NCBI RefSeq assembly: GCF_042466685.1
Contig: NZ_CP170448.1
Span: 4,340,001 to 4,404,000, forward strand
Direction of reading: 5' to 3'
From: Vreelandella sp042466685
GTDB taxonomy: Bacteria; Pseudomonadota; Gammaproteobacteria; Pseudomonadales; Halomonadaceae
Length of the DNA: 64,000 nucleotides
Both the position numbers and the translations under genes were made by a program. Below the pieces are notes generated by a model, which was not told the origin of the DNA, made no database searches, and saw only the letters and a list, made by a program, of their open reading frames with translations. Shown here piece after piece: positions 35,059 to 44,800 of the stretch; the stretch's first letter is position 1, and each line of letters opens with the position of its first letter.

Positions 35059-36507
35059 TTACTTCCCAGAAGGCCCCAGGAACCGCGTTTCACTGATGCT
35101 CGCTATCGATGGATCATCTAAGGCGGTGATATGCAGTTCGATAGGATGGCTAGGCTGTGTCAGGTCATCCGCATCGGCGGTGAGGGCTAACCGCAGGCTG
35201 CGCGTTTCAAAAGCCGCTACCTCAATGGTGTCCATTCCCCCCAGGCGAAGCCCTGGCAGCCCTGTAGCCGATACCGCATAGCGATGTGTTTGGCCATCTT
35301 GATTACGCAGTGTCACGTTGTAGTAATTGATCAGTCGACCTTCTGCTGTGCTTTCAAACAGCGCTTGTCGATCCCGTGCAATATCGACATCAAGAGGCAC
35401 ACGGGCATTTAAGAAGCCAATAAGCAACACCACCATGGCGAGTAGCGCCGCCGCATAGGCAAATAACTGAGGACGCCAAAAGCGGGGCGTTTTACCTGCC
35501 AACGCGCGCTCGGTGGTGTAACGAATCAGGCCAAGCGGTTGATCGATCCGCGCCATCACGCTATCGCAAGCATCTATGCACGCCGCGCAACCAATACACT
35601 CGTACTGCAGCCCATCGCGAATATCGATGCCGGTGGGGCACACCTGAACGCAGAGTTCGCAGTCGATACAGTCGCCGGTTCGCGTTGCCTTAACGCCTTT
35701 TTGAGCATGGTGGAGGCGCGGCTCACCGCGGGCGGCATCGTAGGAAACAATCAGCGTATTAGCGTCAAACATCGCCGACTGGAAGCGCGCATAGGGGCAC
35801 ATATGCAGGCATACCTGATGGCGGAGCCAACCGGCATTCAAGTAGGTAAACAGAGTAAAAAAACCGATCCAGAAGAGTGCCAAGGGGTGCGCGTCCAGAC
35901 TAACGACATCCACCAACAATGCCCTGATTGGCGTGAAGTAGCCGACAAAGGCCACGCCCGTAGCCATCGCAATCAGCAGCCAAGCGCTATGTTTGGCGGT
36001 TTTACGCCATAGCGTATCGAACTTGCGAGGCGCTTGGTCGCGGCGTATGCGTCGGTGGCGTGGCCCCTCTAAGCGATGCTCAAACCAGATAAATAGAAAC
36101 GTCCACACGCTTTGTGGGCAGCTATAGCCACACCATATTCGCCCAGCGACCACCGTGATCAAAAACAGACCAAAAGCACAGATCACCAGGATCCAGGTGA
36201 GCAAGATAAAGTCTTGGGGATAAAACGTCGCCGCAAACAGGTGGAACTCCTGGGCAGAGAGATCAAACCACACCAGCGGTCGGTCGCCCCAATTGATCCA
36301 CGGCAAACCGAAATAGAGCGCCATCAGCAGCCAGTTTGAGTGGCGCCGAATACACTGAAAAAAGCCGCCTATTTCTCGCACATAAATATGCCCCAGCTTC
36401 GGTGGCTTGCTGCTGGGAGACTTAGCACTAGGCGTCTTAGGTGGGGGCGTATGGTGTTCAACCGCTGCCTCAGTGGTCAGGTCTTGCAGTGGGATGCGTT
36501 GCGTCAT
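35059..36507 (-). CDS. ccoG: Cytochrome c oxidase accessory protein CcoG (FixG/RdxA)
   Basis: The 482-residue membrane ferredoxin-like protein has an N-terminal cytoplasmic tail and about four membrane segments between residues 55 and 225. Two [4Fe-4S] motifs follow (CIDCELCVQVCPTG and CIGCAACIDACD, about 275-320), then one more membrane segment (about 345-365) and a C-terminal Ig-like domain. CcoG reduces copper for assembly of cbb3-type oxidases. The ccoNOP structural genes and ccoI are not beside it, so it stands alone here. It diverges from the MocR-type gene across a 277-base region in which I find no clear Anr/FNR box. Confidence 0.9.
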   Translation of the reverse strand: MTQRIPLQDLTTEAAVEHHTPPPKTPSAKSPSSKPPKLGHIYVREIGGFFQCIRRHSNWLLMALYFGLPWINWGDRPLVWFDLSAQEFHLFAATFYPQDFILLTWILVICAFGLFLITVVAGRIWCGYSCPQSVWTFLFIWFEHRLEGPRHRRIRRDQAPRKFDTLWRKTAKHSAWLLIAMATGVAFVGYFTPIRALLVDVVSLDAHPLALFWIGFFTLFTYLNAGWLRHQVCLHMCPYARFQSAMFDANTLIVSYDAARGEPRLHHAQKGVKATRTGDCIDCELCVQVCPTGIDIRDGLQYECIGCAACIDACDSVMARIDQPLGLIRYTTERALAGKTPRFWRPQLFAYAAALLAMVVLLIGFLNARVPLDVDIARDRQALFESTAEGRLINYYNVTLRNQDGQTHRYAVSATGLPGLRLGGMDTIEVAAFETRSLRLALTADADDLTQPSHPIELHITALDDPSIASISETRFLGPSGK

Positions 36508-36784
36508 ACCGATATCCAGAAAAGAGGGAGTAGAGGTCTATACGGTCGAGGGGCGCCGCTAAGTAGGTGATCATGCTTTTTTAAGAGAGCGACTGATTTA
36601 GGCGCTACTATGCCTAGTGAGCAGAATCACAAACAGGCGCAGTTTTAGAAAAAGAAGCCGTATCAGATCTCCCCTATGACTCATACCCTGACTTTCTGAT
36701 ATGCTTTTTATTACTATTTTTGATTCTGTTTTACCTCCCTCATATAGCGCACAGTGACGCTTTCCGACACCAGAGAGCCGCACC
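36508..36784. promoter_or_regulatory. Divergent ccoG/MocR control region
   Basis: The 277 bases between two divergent starts contain AT-rich segments near 36640-36740 suitable for promoters. I searched by eye for TTGAT-N4-ATCAA (Anr/FNR) and found none. No gene is visible. Confidence 0.4.
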
Positions 36785-38257
36785 GTGTCAGCTAACAATA
36801 TGGGTGAGCACACCGAGGCTCCACTTAACGCACCGACGGTTTATCCCATGAAACGCTACGAACAGTTTGCCGATGAGATAGCCACGCTGATTCGCCAGGG
36901 CGTGCTTGGCCCTGGGGAGCGCATTCCTTCAGTGCGCCAAGCCAGCCGACATCATGGCATCAGCCCTTCTACGGTATTCCAGGCTTACTACTTACTGGAA
37001 AACCAAGGACTTATCACAGCAAGGGCGCGCTCGGGGTATTTTGTTCGTGAACACGCCCGGCGTTTGCTGGAAGAACCACGCGTGACACTGCAGCCCACCG
37101 ACCCGGCGGAGGTAGAAGTCAGCGAGCTGGTGTTCTCGGTGCTTGGCTCGCTTCAGGATGACCGAACGGTGCCCTTCGGCTCGGCTTTTCCCAGCCCCGA
37201 GCTGTTTCCGCTTTCTCGCCTGGCCACTAGCATGACACGGGGGTTGCGCGAGCTTTCGCCCCAGCAGGTGGTGGCTGATATGACCACCGGGCACACCGAC
37301 TTGTGTCGGCAGATTGCCCTGCGCTACATGCTGGGTGGCATTCAACTGCCGATGGAAGAGCTGGTGATTACCAATGGTGCAATGGAGGGACTTAATCTAG
37401 CGCTGCAGTGTGTAACTCAGCCGGGCGACCTGGTGGCGATAGAATCCCCGGCGTTTTATGCCAGCCTGCAGGTATTAGAACGATTGAAACTACGCGCGGT
37501 GGAAATACCGGTTCATCCGCGAGAGGGCATCGATCTTAAAGTGCTGGCAGAGCGACTAGAGACGCTACCGATCAAAGCCTGCTGGTTTATGAGCCATTTA
37601 CAGAACCCCATCGGCGCCAGCCTGAGCAGAGAGCGCAAACAAGCCCTTTATCAGCTGTTAAAGCAGCACCAGGTACCCATGTTAGAAGATGACGTATATG
37701 CCGAGTTGTATTTTGGTAGTGCGCCACCTGCACCGGTCAAAGCCTTTGATGATGAGGGCTTGGTGATTCACTGCAGCTCCTTCTCAAAGTGCCTAGCACC
37801 GGGCTATCGGGTTGGTTGGGTAGCGGGCGGCCGCTATGCACAGGCTATCTCGAGGCTAAAGCTGATGACCACCATTTCACCTTCCGTACCCGCCCAAGCA
37901 GCCATTGCTGACTATTTGCAGCACGGCGGTTACGACCGCCATTTGCGTAAGCTACGCCATGCTCTGGAAGCCCAACAAGGCAGTATGCTGGCGGCGGCGG
38001 ATCGCTATTTTCCTACCGACACCCGCATTACCCGCCCCGCAGGGGGCTATTTCCTATGGGTGGAGTTTCCTGAAGAAGTGGATTCGCTGCGGCTATTTAA
38101 TACCGCGCTCGACCACGGCGTCAGCTTAGCGCCAGGCCCGATTTTTTCGGCGACCCAGCAGTTTCGCCACTGTGTGCGGCTGAGCTATGGCCACCCCTGG
38201 ACGCAATCCAGCGAGCGCGGCATGGAAACCTTGGGCAGGTTATTAAGCCTCTTTTAA
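36785..38257 (+). CDS. MocR-type GntR/aminotransferase transcriptional regulator
   Basis: The 490-residue protein fuses a GntR winged helix (about residues 20-95; GERIPSVRQASRHHGISPST) to a fold-type I PLP aminotransferase-like domain. The PLP lysine is in SSFSKCLAPGYRVGW. MocR regulators sense PLP adducts or amino compounds and control nearby metabolic genes. The start is taken as GTG 36785; ATG 36800 is possible. Divergent is ccoG and downstream is only a gene remnant, so the target is unclear; a distant or autoregulated function, or the lost gene, are options. PdxR or GabR identity cannot be supported. Confidence 0.82.
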   Translation: MSANNMGEHTEAPLNAPTVYPMKRYEQFADEIATLIRQGVLGPGERIPSVRQASRHHGISPSTVFQAYYLLENQGLITARARSGYFVREHARRLLEEPRVTLQPTDPAEVEVSELVFSVLGSLQDDRTVPFGSAFPSPELFPLSRLATSMTRGLRELSPQQVVADMTTGHTDLCRQIALRYMLGGIQLPMEELVITNGAMEGLNLALQCVTQPGDLVAIESPAFYASLQVLERLKLRAVEIPVHPREGIDLKVLAERLETLPIKACWFMSHLQNPIGASLSRERKQALYQLLKQHQVPMLEDDVYAELYFGSAPPAPVKAFDDEGLVIHCSSFSKCLAPGYRVGWVAGGRYAQAISRLKLMTTISPSVPAQAAIADYLQHGGYDRHLRKLRHALEAQQGSMLAAADRYFPTDTRITRPAGGYFLWVEFPEEVDSLRLFNTALDHGVSLAPGPIFSATQQFRHCVRLSYGHPWTQSSERGMETLGRLLSLF

Positions 38258-38420
38258 ACCGCTATTCCAACCCGGATACCAAAGCAACTGATATGGTTTT
38301 TAATAAAAAGCTGAGCCTGTTATGCAGCACAACAAACGATAGACTATTCCGATGAAGCCACACAGCGGCCATACCTGCCCACTATCTAGTTAGGACAGTA
38401 GCGGTCTTCGAAGGAAGTAC

Positions 38421-38550
38421 CATGCTTGGAATTAAGGACATTGACCTGACGGGGTGCAGTTTGCCTTTACTCTATCCTTTGATATTACTGTTTGGGCCAC
38501 CACCATCAGTTTAGCCAGCTATCTCATTGTGCTGGAAAGCCCTGGCTAAA
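38421..38550 (+). pseudogene. Remnant of cytochrome bd ubiquinol oxidase subunit I (cydA/cioA N-terminus)
   Basis: The first 11 codons from ATG 38421 read MLGIKDIDLTG and then run to a stop (38511-38513). From 38454 the +1 frame reads VQFAFTLSFDITVWATTISL and continues ASYLIVLES before TAA at 38548. Joined, the two match the N-terminus of CydA/CioA, where QFAFTVSFH...IGLASYLAVLE is conserved. The conserved histidine after SF is Asp here. So a frameshift and loss of everything after about residue 40 have destroyed the gene. A GGAAG ribosome site remains before the ATG. The rest of the gene and cydB are absent. Confidence 0.75.
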
Positions 38551-38557
38551 CTGATGG
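38503..38557. repeat. 16-base perfect inverted repeat at the break point of the cyd remnant
   Basis: CCATCAGTTTAGCCAG (38503-38518) recurs as its exact reverse complement at 38542-38557, with a 23-base spacer. The left arm is part of the cytochrome bd-like reading frame; the right arm begins where that similarity ends. This fits a rearrangement that copied a gene piece in inverted orientation. No U run follows, so it is not a typical terminator. Confidence 0.8.
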
Positions 38558-38596
38558 AGGTTATGACGACCTCTTTTGCACCCATTGCTCAAATAG

Positions 38597-38637
38597 AAAA
38601 CGCCGGACTCCTGCCTCAGCGGAGATCCGGCGTTTTT
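38597..38637 (-). terminator. Intrinsic terminator after serine dehydratase gene
   Basis: AAAACGCCGGA (38597-38607) pairs with TCCGGCGTTTT (38626-38636). The hairpin sits 22 bases after the stop of the leftward serine dehydratase gene and has A/T runs on both sides, so it could work in both directions, also ending transcripts from the MocR gene. Confidence 0.78.
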
Positions 38638-38658
38638 AACTAATCAAGCCGGTGATTT

Positions 38659-40041
38659 TTAACACTCAATAGCATTCACGGCTAATCCACCTTTGGATGT
38701 CTCTTTGTACTTATCCAGCATGTCTCTGCCGGTATCCCGCATGGTACGAATCACCTTATCCAACGAGATAAAGTGAGTACCATCGCCGCGTAGGGCCATT
38801 TGAGCGGCATTGATCGCCTTTACCGTTGCAATGGCGTTGCGCTCAATACAGGGAACCTGAACCAGCCCCCCAACAGGGTCACAGGTTAATCCTAAATTGT
38901 GCTCCAGGCCGATTTCGGCCGCATGCTCGACTTGTTCGGGTGTACCGCCCATCACATCCGCCAGGCCCGCTGCTGCCATGGCACATGCAGACCCGACTTC
39001 TCCTTGGCAGCCCACTTCAGCGCCGGAGATCGAAGCATTTTTCTTGCAGAGAATGCCAATGGCGCCTGCCGCCAGCAAAAAATCCACCACGTTTTTCTCG
39101 CAGGCGTTGGGCTGAAACTTCATATAGTAGTGCAAGACAGCGGGGATAATGCCCGCGGCGCCGTTGGTGGGGGCCGTGACCATGCGCCCGCCTGCGGCAT
39201 TCTCTTCATTGACGGCGAGGGCAAAGATATTCACCCACTCCATCGCTGAGAACGTCGAGGCTATCAGGCACTCATTCTGCTCTGCTGCTTGAAGACGCTG
39301 GTGAAGCAGCTTGGCCCTGCGTTTAACTTTTAACCCGCCCGGCAGTATCCCTTCGTGGGTTAGCCCATTGTCGATGCATTCACACATCACCTGCCAGATA
39401 CGCCACAGTTCGTTTCTGACCTCCTCCTCCGTCCGCCAGACTTTCTCGTTCTCCAGCATCAGTTGGCTGACACTTAGCTGCTCTTTTTTACATAGCGCCA
39501 AGAGCTCGTCTGCCGTATCAAAATTATAAGGGATGGTAACGCCACCCAAATCGTCCAGCGGCATATCCACCTGGGACTGTTCAACCACAAAGCCACCGCC
39601 CACCGAGTAATAGGTATTTTCATACACCAAGTCGCCCTGGTGCGTAAAAGCCGCCAGTTTCATGGCATTAGGGTGGTGCGGCAAACTCTCTTCATGAAAA
39701 TAGAGGTCACTCTCCCACACAAACGTCACTGCTTTTTGGCGGCCAAGCTGTAATGACTGGCTCTCTTTAAGCGCCTGAATGGCTGGCTCAATAATCGAGG
39801 GATCTATTGTGCTAGGGCGTTCACCCATTAAGCCCATAATAATCGCGTGATCAGTAGCATGACCTACCCCTGTCGCTGATAGCGAACCATATAGATGCAC
39901 CTCAAGATGCCCTACCTCATCGAGCAGGCGGTTTTCGCGCAGGGTGGTGACATATTTAAAAGCCGCCTGCATAGGCCCGACGGTGTGGGAACTGGAGGGG
40001 CCTACTCCAATCTTAAAAAGGTCGAAAACACTGATAGGCAT
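38659..40041 (-). CDS. sda: L-serine ammonia-lyase (iron-sulfur serine dehydratase)
   Basis: The enzyme converts L-serine to pyruvate and ammonia. The 460-residue single chain has an N-terminal beta domain (FKIGVGPSSSHTVGPM) and a C-terminal alpha domain with the [4Fe-4S] cysteines (ILCKKN, VGCQGEVGSACA, LTCDPVGG). The last residue is Cys, the tail cysteine that in related enzymes reaches the active site. In this window it would finish betaine breakdown by taking serine made by GlyA to pyruvate. In P. aeruginosa a serine dehydratase is likewise in the betaine gene region. It has its own terminator and a 275-base upstream gap. Confidence 0.93.
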   Translation of the reverse strand: MPISVFDLFKIGVGPSSSHTVGPMQAAFKYVTTLRENRLLDEVGHLEVHLYGSLSATGVGHATDHAIIMGLMGERPSTIDPSIIEPAIQALKESQSLQLGRQKAVTFVWESDLYFHEESLPHHPNAMKLAAFTHQGDLVYENTYYSVGGGFVVEQSQVDMPLDDLGGVTIPYNFDTADELLALCKKEQLSVSQLMLENEKVWRTEEEVRNELWRIWQVMCECIDNGLTHEGILPGGLKVKRRAKLLHQRLQAAEQNECLIASTFSAMEWVNIFALAVNEENAAGGRMVTAPTNGAAGIIPAVLHYYMKFQPNACEKNVVDFLLAAGAIGILCKKNASISGAEVGCQGEVGSACAMAAAGLADVMGGTPEQVEHAAEIGLEHNLGLTCDPVGGLVQVPCIERNAIATVKAINAAQMALRGDGTHFISLDKVIRTMRDTGRDMLDKYKETSKGGLAVNAIEC

Positions 40042-40316
40042 TGGAGCACCTCTTGACGTATAAACAGGGGAAAATCAGGCGGTGCCTGAAAGTTTTAATA
40101 AGTTATTGATGTGGTGACAAATAAAACGAAGCTATCTTTTATGATGATTTTTTTATTTTTATAAACCGAAATTTTTAAGCACGCATTAGCATATTTTTTT
40201 ATGCATAACTAAGGCTACCTAGCGCACTGAAAAACGCTTAGCGGCGACAGTAGCCCAGTTATAAAAGCGCGCTCGAACTGTGTGTGTTTATCGTTAACCG
40301 CTATAAGCCAAAAACC
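40042..40316. other. Gap between purU and sda
   Basis: No gene is seen. The part nearest sda is AT-rich and should hold the sda promoter; the part nearest purU (about 40220-40316) would carry the end of the sox-purU transcript, but I see no convincing hairpin with a T run. Confidence 0.4.
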
Positions 40317-41183
40317 TTAGTTACCAAACACCACCGTACGTCCTGAATAAAAGAACACGCGGCGTTCCAAGTGGTAGCTAATCGCTCTCGCCAGCGTCAG
40401 GCACTCGATATCCCGTCCCTTGGCAACCAGATCCTCTGGGTAGTGGGTGTGATCCACAGGCTCGACCCCTTGGGCAATAATCGGCCCTTCATCAAGGTCG
40501 TTATTAATGTAGTGGGCCGTGGCGCCGACTAGCTTAACCCCTTTCTCATAGGCCTGATGATAAGGCTTGGCGCCTTTAAAACCGGGCAGCAGCGAATGGT
40601 GAATATTGATGGCCCGGCCAGCTAATAGCTCACACATGGAGGGCGAAAGCACTTGCATATACCTTGCCAGCACCACCAGTTCAGCGTTGGTATCCGCGAT
40701 GATTTCGCGTATCTGCGCTTCCTGCTGCAATTTCGTCTCGGGCGTGATCGGCAGGTAGTGGTAGGGCAAATCGTGCCAGGCTGCCAACGGCTCCAGATCG
40801 GGATGATTGGAAATCACTGCTTTGATATCCAGCGGAAGCTGGCCCGTCCGATAACGGTAGAGAAGATCATTCAAGCAGTGATCGGCCTTGGAGACCATAA
40901 TCACGGTGCCGGTGCGTTTGCCCGGCGCCGTCAGTTCAAACTGCATGTCGAATTCGCTCGCCCGCGCTGCAAAATCGGCGTGAAAGCGCTCTTCATGAAA
41001 TTCATCTTGCTCTGGGCGAAACTCAGCGCGAATGAAAAAGCGTCCGCCCAGCCGATCATCGAAAGAGTTGAGTTCAGTGATATAGCACTGCTGCTCTTTT
41101 AGAAAGCGCGTGACGACGTCCACCGTTCCCAAGCGACTCGGGCATTGGGCGGCAAGTATCCAGGTATCACTCATTCGGCTCAT
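40317..41183 (-). CDS. purU: Formyltetrahydrofolate deformylase PurU
   Basis: The 288-residue enzyme hydrolyses 10-formyl-tetrahydrofolate to formate and tetrahydrofolate. An N-terminal ACT domain (about 8-90) is followed by a formyltransferase-like domain with the catalytic region INIHHSLLPGFKGAKPYHQA and GATAHYINNDLDEGPII. It follows soxG by 71 bases. Sarcosine oxidase yields methylene-tetrahydrofolate, and PurU regenerates free folate while formate goes to the formate dehydrogenase nearby. The same glyA-soxBDAG-purU order occurs in Pseudomonas betaine clusters. The start may be 41183 or 41174. Confidence 0.93.
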   Translation of the reverse strand: MSRMSDTWILAAQCPSRLGTVDVVTRFLKEQQCYITELNSFDDRLGGRFFIRAEFRPEQDEFHEERFHADFAARASEFDMQFELTAPGKRTGTVIMVSKADHCLNDLLYRYRTGQLPLDIKAVISNHPDLEPLAAWHDLPYHYLPITPETKLQQEAQIREIIADTNAELVVLARYMQVLSPSMCELLAGRAINIHHSLLPGFKGAKPYHQAYEKGVKLVGATAHYINNDLDEGPIIAQGVEPVDHTHYPEDLVAKGRDIECLTLARAISYHLERRVFFYSGRTVVFGN

Positions 41184-41254
41184 AGTGCATCTCTAGTAGC
41201 GGCAGATCGTCGCGAAAGATCGTAGCGGCCGAAACAGTGTTCCGGCCTGCCCAC

Positions 41255-41887
41255 TTATTGTTCTACGTTAACGCCGTACTCTGACCCGGCATCCAGTAAC
41301 CAGCGATAGCAGTAGTCGGCAAAGCTGCGCCGCACCACTAGCTCCCAGCGCTCTTCACTAGGGCGACGAAGGATAGTGGTCGCCTTGGCAAAAACGGTAG
41401 TGACGCCTTTCCCCACCGGGAAATTACTGGGGTGAACATCGTAGATCACCGTTTTCATCAACAGCTCACGGGCTGCCTCGCCGGAAAGCTCCAGCACTGT
41501 TTGTCCACCACTAACGTCGCTAATGGCAAAGTGGGCATCTCCCAGACGCTCACGCAGCTGCGTCTCCAGCGGGAACTCCTCGCCACCGGGCACAATCACC
41601 AGCCACTCATCTGGGGAGAGCCACTGAATGGAACGCTCACTGCTGGCATCGAGCACCAGCGCCTGGGGTTTGCCAGGCAGGCTGATCCCCAGTACCTCGC
41701 GCACCGCCTCAGCAAGCACGATGGCGCCACCACGCAGGATCAGATGCCCCTGCATTGCCCGCTCGCGTAGCTTAAGCCGGTAACCACTGCCCCGAGGCGC
41801 GCCACTGTGACGGTAGCTGTAGGCCAACGGGGACTCTACCGGGATCGCGGTATCAGTACGGGTGTCGAAAGTAGCCGCGTTAGACAT
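41255..41887 (-). CDS. soxG: Sarcosine oxidase gamma subunit
   Basis: The 210-residue subunit of heterotetrameric sarcosine oxidase has a GcvT-like fold. Landmarks are SPLAYSYRHSG near residue 18, the middle segment QWLSPDEWLVIVPG and the end region RRSFADYCYRWLLDAG. The start at 41887 (ATG, overlapping the soxA stop by 8 bases) gives the usual length; a longer reading to 41998 would lie inside soxA. It has no known catalytic residue of its own and supports assembly of the complex. Confidence 0.9.
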   Translation of the reverse strand: MSNAATFDTRTDTAIPVESPLAYSYRHSGAPRGSGYRLKLRERAMQGHLILRGGAIVLAEAVREVLGISLPGKPQALVLDASSERSIQWLSPDEWLVIVPGGEEFPLETQLRERLGDAHFAISDVSGGQTVLELSGEAARELLMKTVIYDVHPSNFPVGKGVTTVFAKATTILRRPSEERWELVVRRSFADYCYRWLLDAGSEYGVNVEQ

Positions 41888-44800
41888 GCTGGCGCTCTCC
41901 CTTGGGGTCGTAGAAAACAGTGCTGACGATTTCAGCTTCATGGGTCTGGCCGTCTGCCATGGGCAGGTAAACCGTTTCGCCCAACTTCTGATGGCCACCC
42001 TTAACCACCGCTAGCGCAAACCCTGAATCCAGAATGGGGCTGTAGTAGCTGGAGGTAACATGCCCCACCATCGGCATAGGAATCGCATGCTTGGGATCAA
42101 GCACGATCTGAGCGCCCTCTTCGAGGATCACCTTCGGGTCTTTCGGCCTGAGCCCCACCAGTTGCTTGCGGTTCTCACGCTTGGTGTCACTGCGTGTCAG
42201 GGCCCGCTTGCCAATCCACGAGTAGGGCTTGTCGTAGCCTACGCACCACTGCATGCCTAAGTCTTCTGGCGTCACCGAGCCGTCGGTTTCCTGACCCACG
42301 ATAATAAAGCCCTTTTCAGCCCGCAGAACGTGCATGGTTTCGGTGCCATAGGGCGTCAAGCCGTACTTCTCGCCATGCTTGAACAGGGTTTGCCACACGT
42401 GCATGGCATAGTTGGCTTGCACGTTGATCTCGAAGGTCAGCTCGCCGGTAAAGGAGATACGGAAGACCCGTGCAGGCACTCCCGCCACTTTCCCGGATCG
42501 CCAATCCATGAACTTGAAGCTATCGCGGTCAAGATCGAGATCACTGATCTCAGCGAGCAGCTTGCGCGCTTCTGGGCCAGTGATGGTCATGGTGGCCCAG
42601 TGGTCAGTCACCGAAGAGAAGTAGACATCCAGTTCCGGCCACTCGGTCTGATGCCATAGCTCCAGCCATTCCAGAATCGCTGCAGCGCCACCGGTAGTGG
42701 TGGTCATCAAAAAGTGGTTTTCAGCCAGGCAACTGGTCACACCGTCGTCGGTGACCATGCCATCGTCTTTACACATCAGGCCGTAACGGCACTTGCCGAC
42801 TGCCAGTTTCTCCCACTTGTTGGTGTAGACCCGGGCCAGGAATTCACGCGCATCCGGCCCCTGGATATCGATCTTGCCAAGCGTTGAGGCATCGAGGATA
42901 CCGACCTTCTCGCGCACCGCCAGACACTCGCGGGCAACCGCTTCATGCATCGTCTCGGTCTTGCCATTCACCTTCTGTGGGTAGTACCAGGGACGCTTCC
43001 ACTGACCTACATCCTCGAACTCGGCGCCACGCTCTACGTGCCACTGGTGAAGAGCGGTGTAGCGTTCGGGGTCGAACAGGTCACGGCAGTGGCGACCCAC
43101 AATGGCGCCGAAAGTGACCGGGGTGTAGTTAGGACGGAACACCGTGGTACCCACCTCAGGAATGGAGCGACCCAGGCAGCGGGCGGCAATTGCCATGCCG
43201 TTGATGTTACCCAGCTTGCCCTGATCCGTACCGAAGCCCATCGCGGTATAGCGCTTGATGTGCTCGATGGACTCGAAGCCCTCCCGGGTCGCCAGCTCGA
43301 TACCCGCCGCGGTGACGTCGTTCTGCAGGTCGACGAACTGCTTGGGGCCACGCAGGGTGGGTTTCTCATGGGGCACTTGAAACAGTGCTACCGCAGGCCC
43401 CTGTTGAAGGCGCTCGGCGCTGGGCAGCGTCACCGTCTGAACGGCATGCCCCATGGCAGCCGCTGCTTTGATGCCTGCCTCGACACCTTCCGCAAGTACG
43501 TCACCCAGCGCATAGCAGCCGTTGGCACCGCCACAGGCCTGAACGCCTTTCACTAGCCCCGGCACGAAGCCAATAATATCGTCGCGCCAGGTAGGCCGCG
43601 CCCCGGTGTGGGACGCCAGGTGAATCACCGGGCTATAACCGCCAGAGCTGGCGATGGTGTCACAAGCCAGCTCCTGAACCGAGCCGCTCACTTTGAAAGC
43701 GTCAATATCGATCTTGGCGACCCGTGCAGCGGTGACCCGATTGCTGCCTTTCGCCTCGATTACAGCACTGCCGGTAATGATGTCGATGCCTTGGGCGCGG
43801 GCGGCATCCACCCAGTCACCTGCCGGTGCTTCGCGTGCATCCACGATCGCCACTACCTTACAGCCAGCCTCTTTCCAGTCCAGGGCAGCGCGGTAGCCAT
43901 AGTCGTTACTGGTGGAGAGCACCAGTTTGCGGCCCGGCGCCACGCCGTAGCGGCGGATATAGGTCGATACAGCGCCCGCAAGCAGGTTGCCCGGAACATC
44001 GTTACCTGCATAGACCAGTGGCCGCTCATGGGCGCCCGTGCACAGAATCACCTGACCAGCACGTACCCGATGTAAACGGGCACGTACCTGACGGTGGCCA
44101 TTTTCCACTGGCGCCGTATCGCTTAGGTGCTCGGTACGCCGCTCATGCAGCGTCACAAAATTGTGGTCGTGATAACCGTTAGCCGTGGTGCGCGGCAGCA
44201 GCGTGACGTTTTCGCAACCGGCCAGCTCATCCAGCACCCGGACAACCCACTGGTCTGCGGGCTTGCCTTCCAGGGTTTCACGACTGGCCAGCAGCGAGCC
44301 GCCCATTTCGTCCTGCTCATCGGCAACGATCACCCGAGCGCCGCTGCGCGCGGCGGCCAGCGCTGCCGCCAGTCCCGCGGCGCCTGCGCCGACGACCAGC
44401 ACATCGCAGTGCTGATTGAAGTGATCATAGCTGTCCGGATCGGCTTCCATGGGGCTGCGGCCCAGGCCCGCCGCCTTACGGATATATTTTTCGTAGGTCA
44501 GCCACATCGAGGCCGGGGCCATAAAGGTCTTGTAGTAGAAGCCAGGCGGCATAAACTGCCCCCCCAGCTTGCCGATCAGCCCCATCAGGTCGCGCTGGAC
44601 GTTTGGCCAACCGTTGGTGCTACTGACGGTCAGCCCCTCATACAGCGCCTGCTGGGTAGCGCGCACGTTGGGCACCTGGCCAGCCTCGCTGCTGCCCAGC
44701 TGCACGATGGCATTGGGCTCTTCGGCGCCAGCAGCGACGATGCCGCGGGGGCGCGAGTATTTAAAGCTGCGGTTAACGATATCCACGCCGTTAGCCAGCA

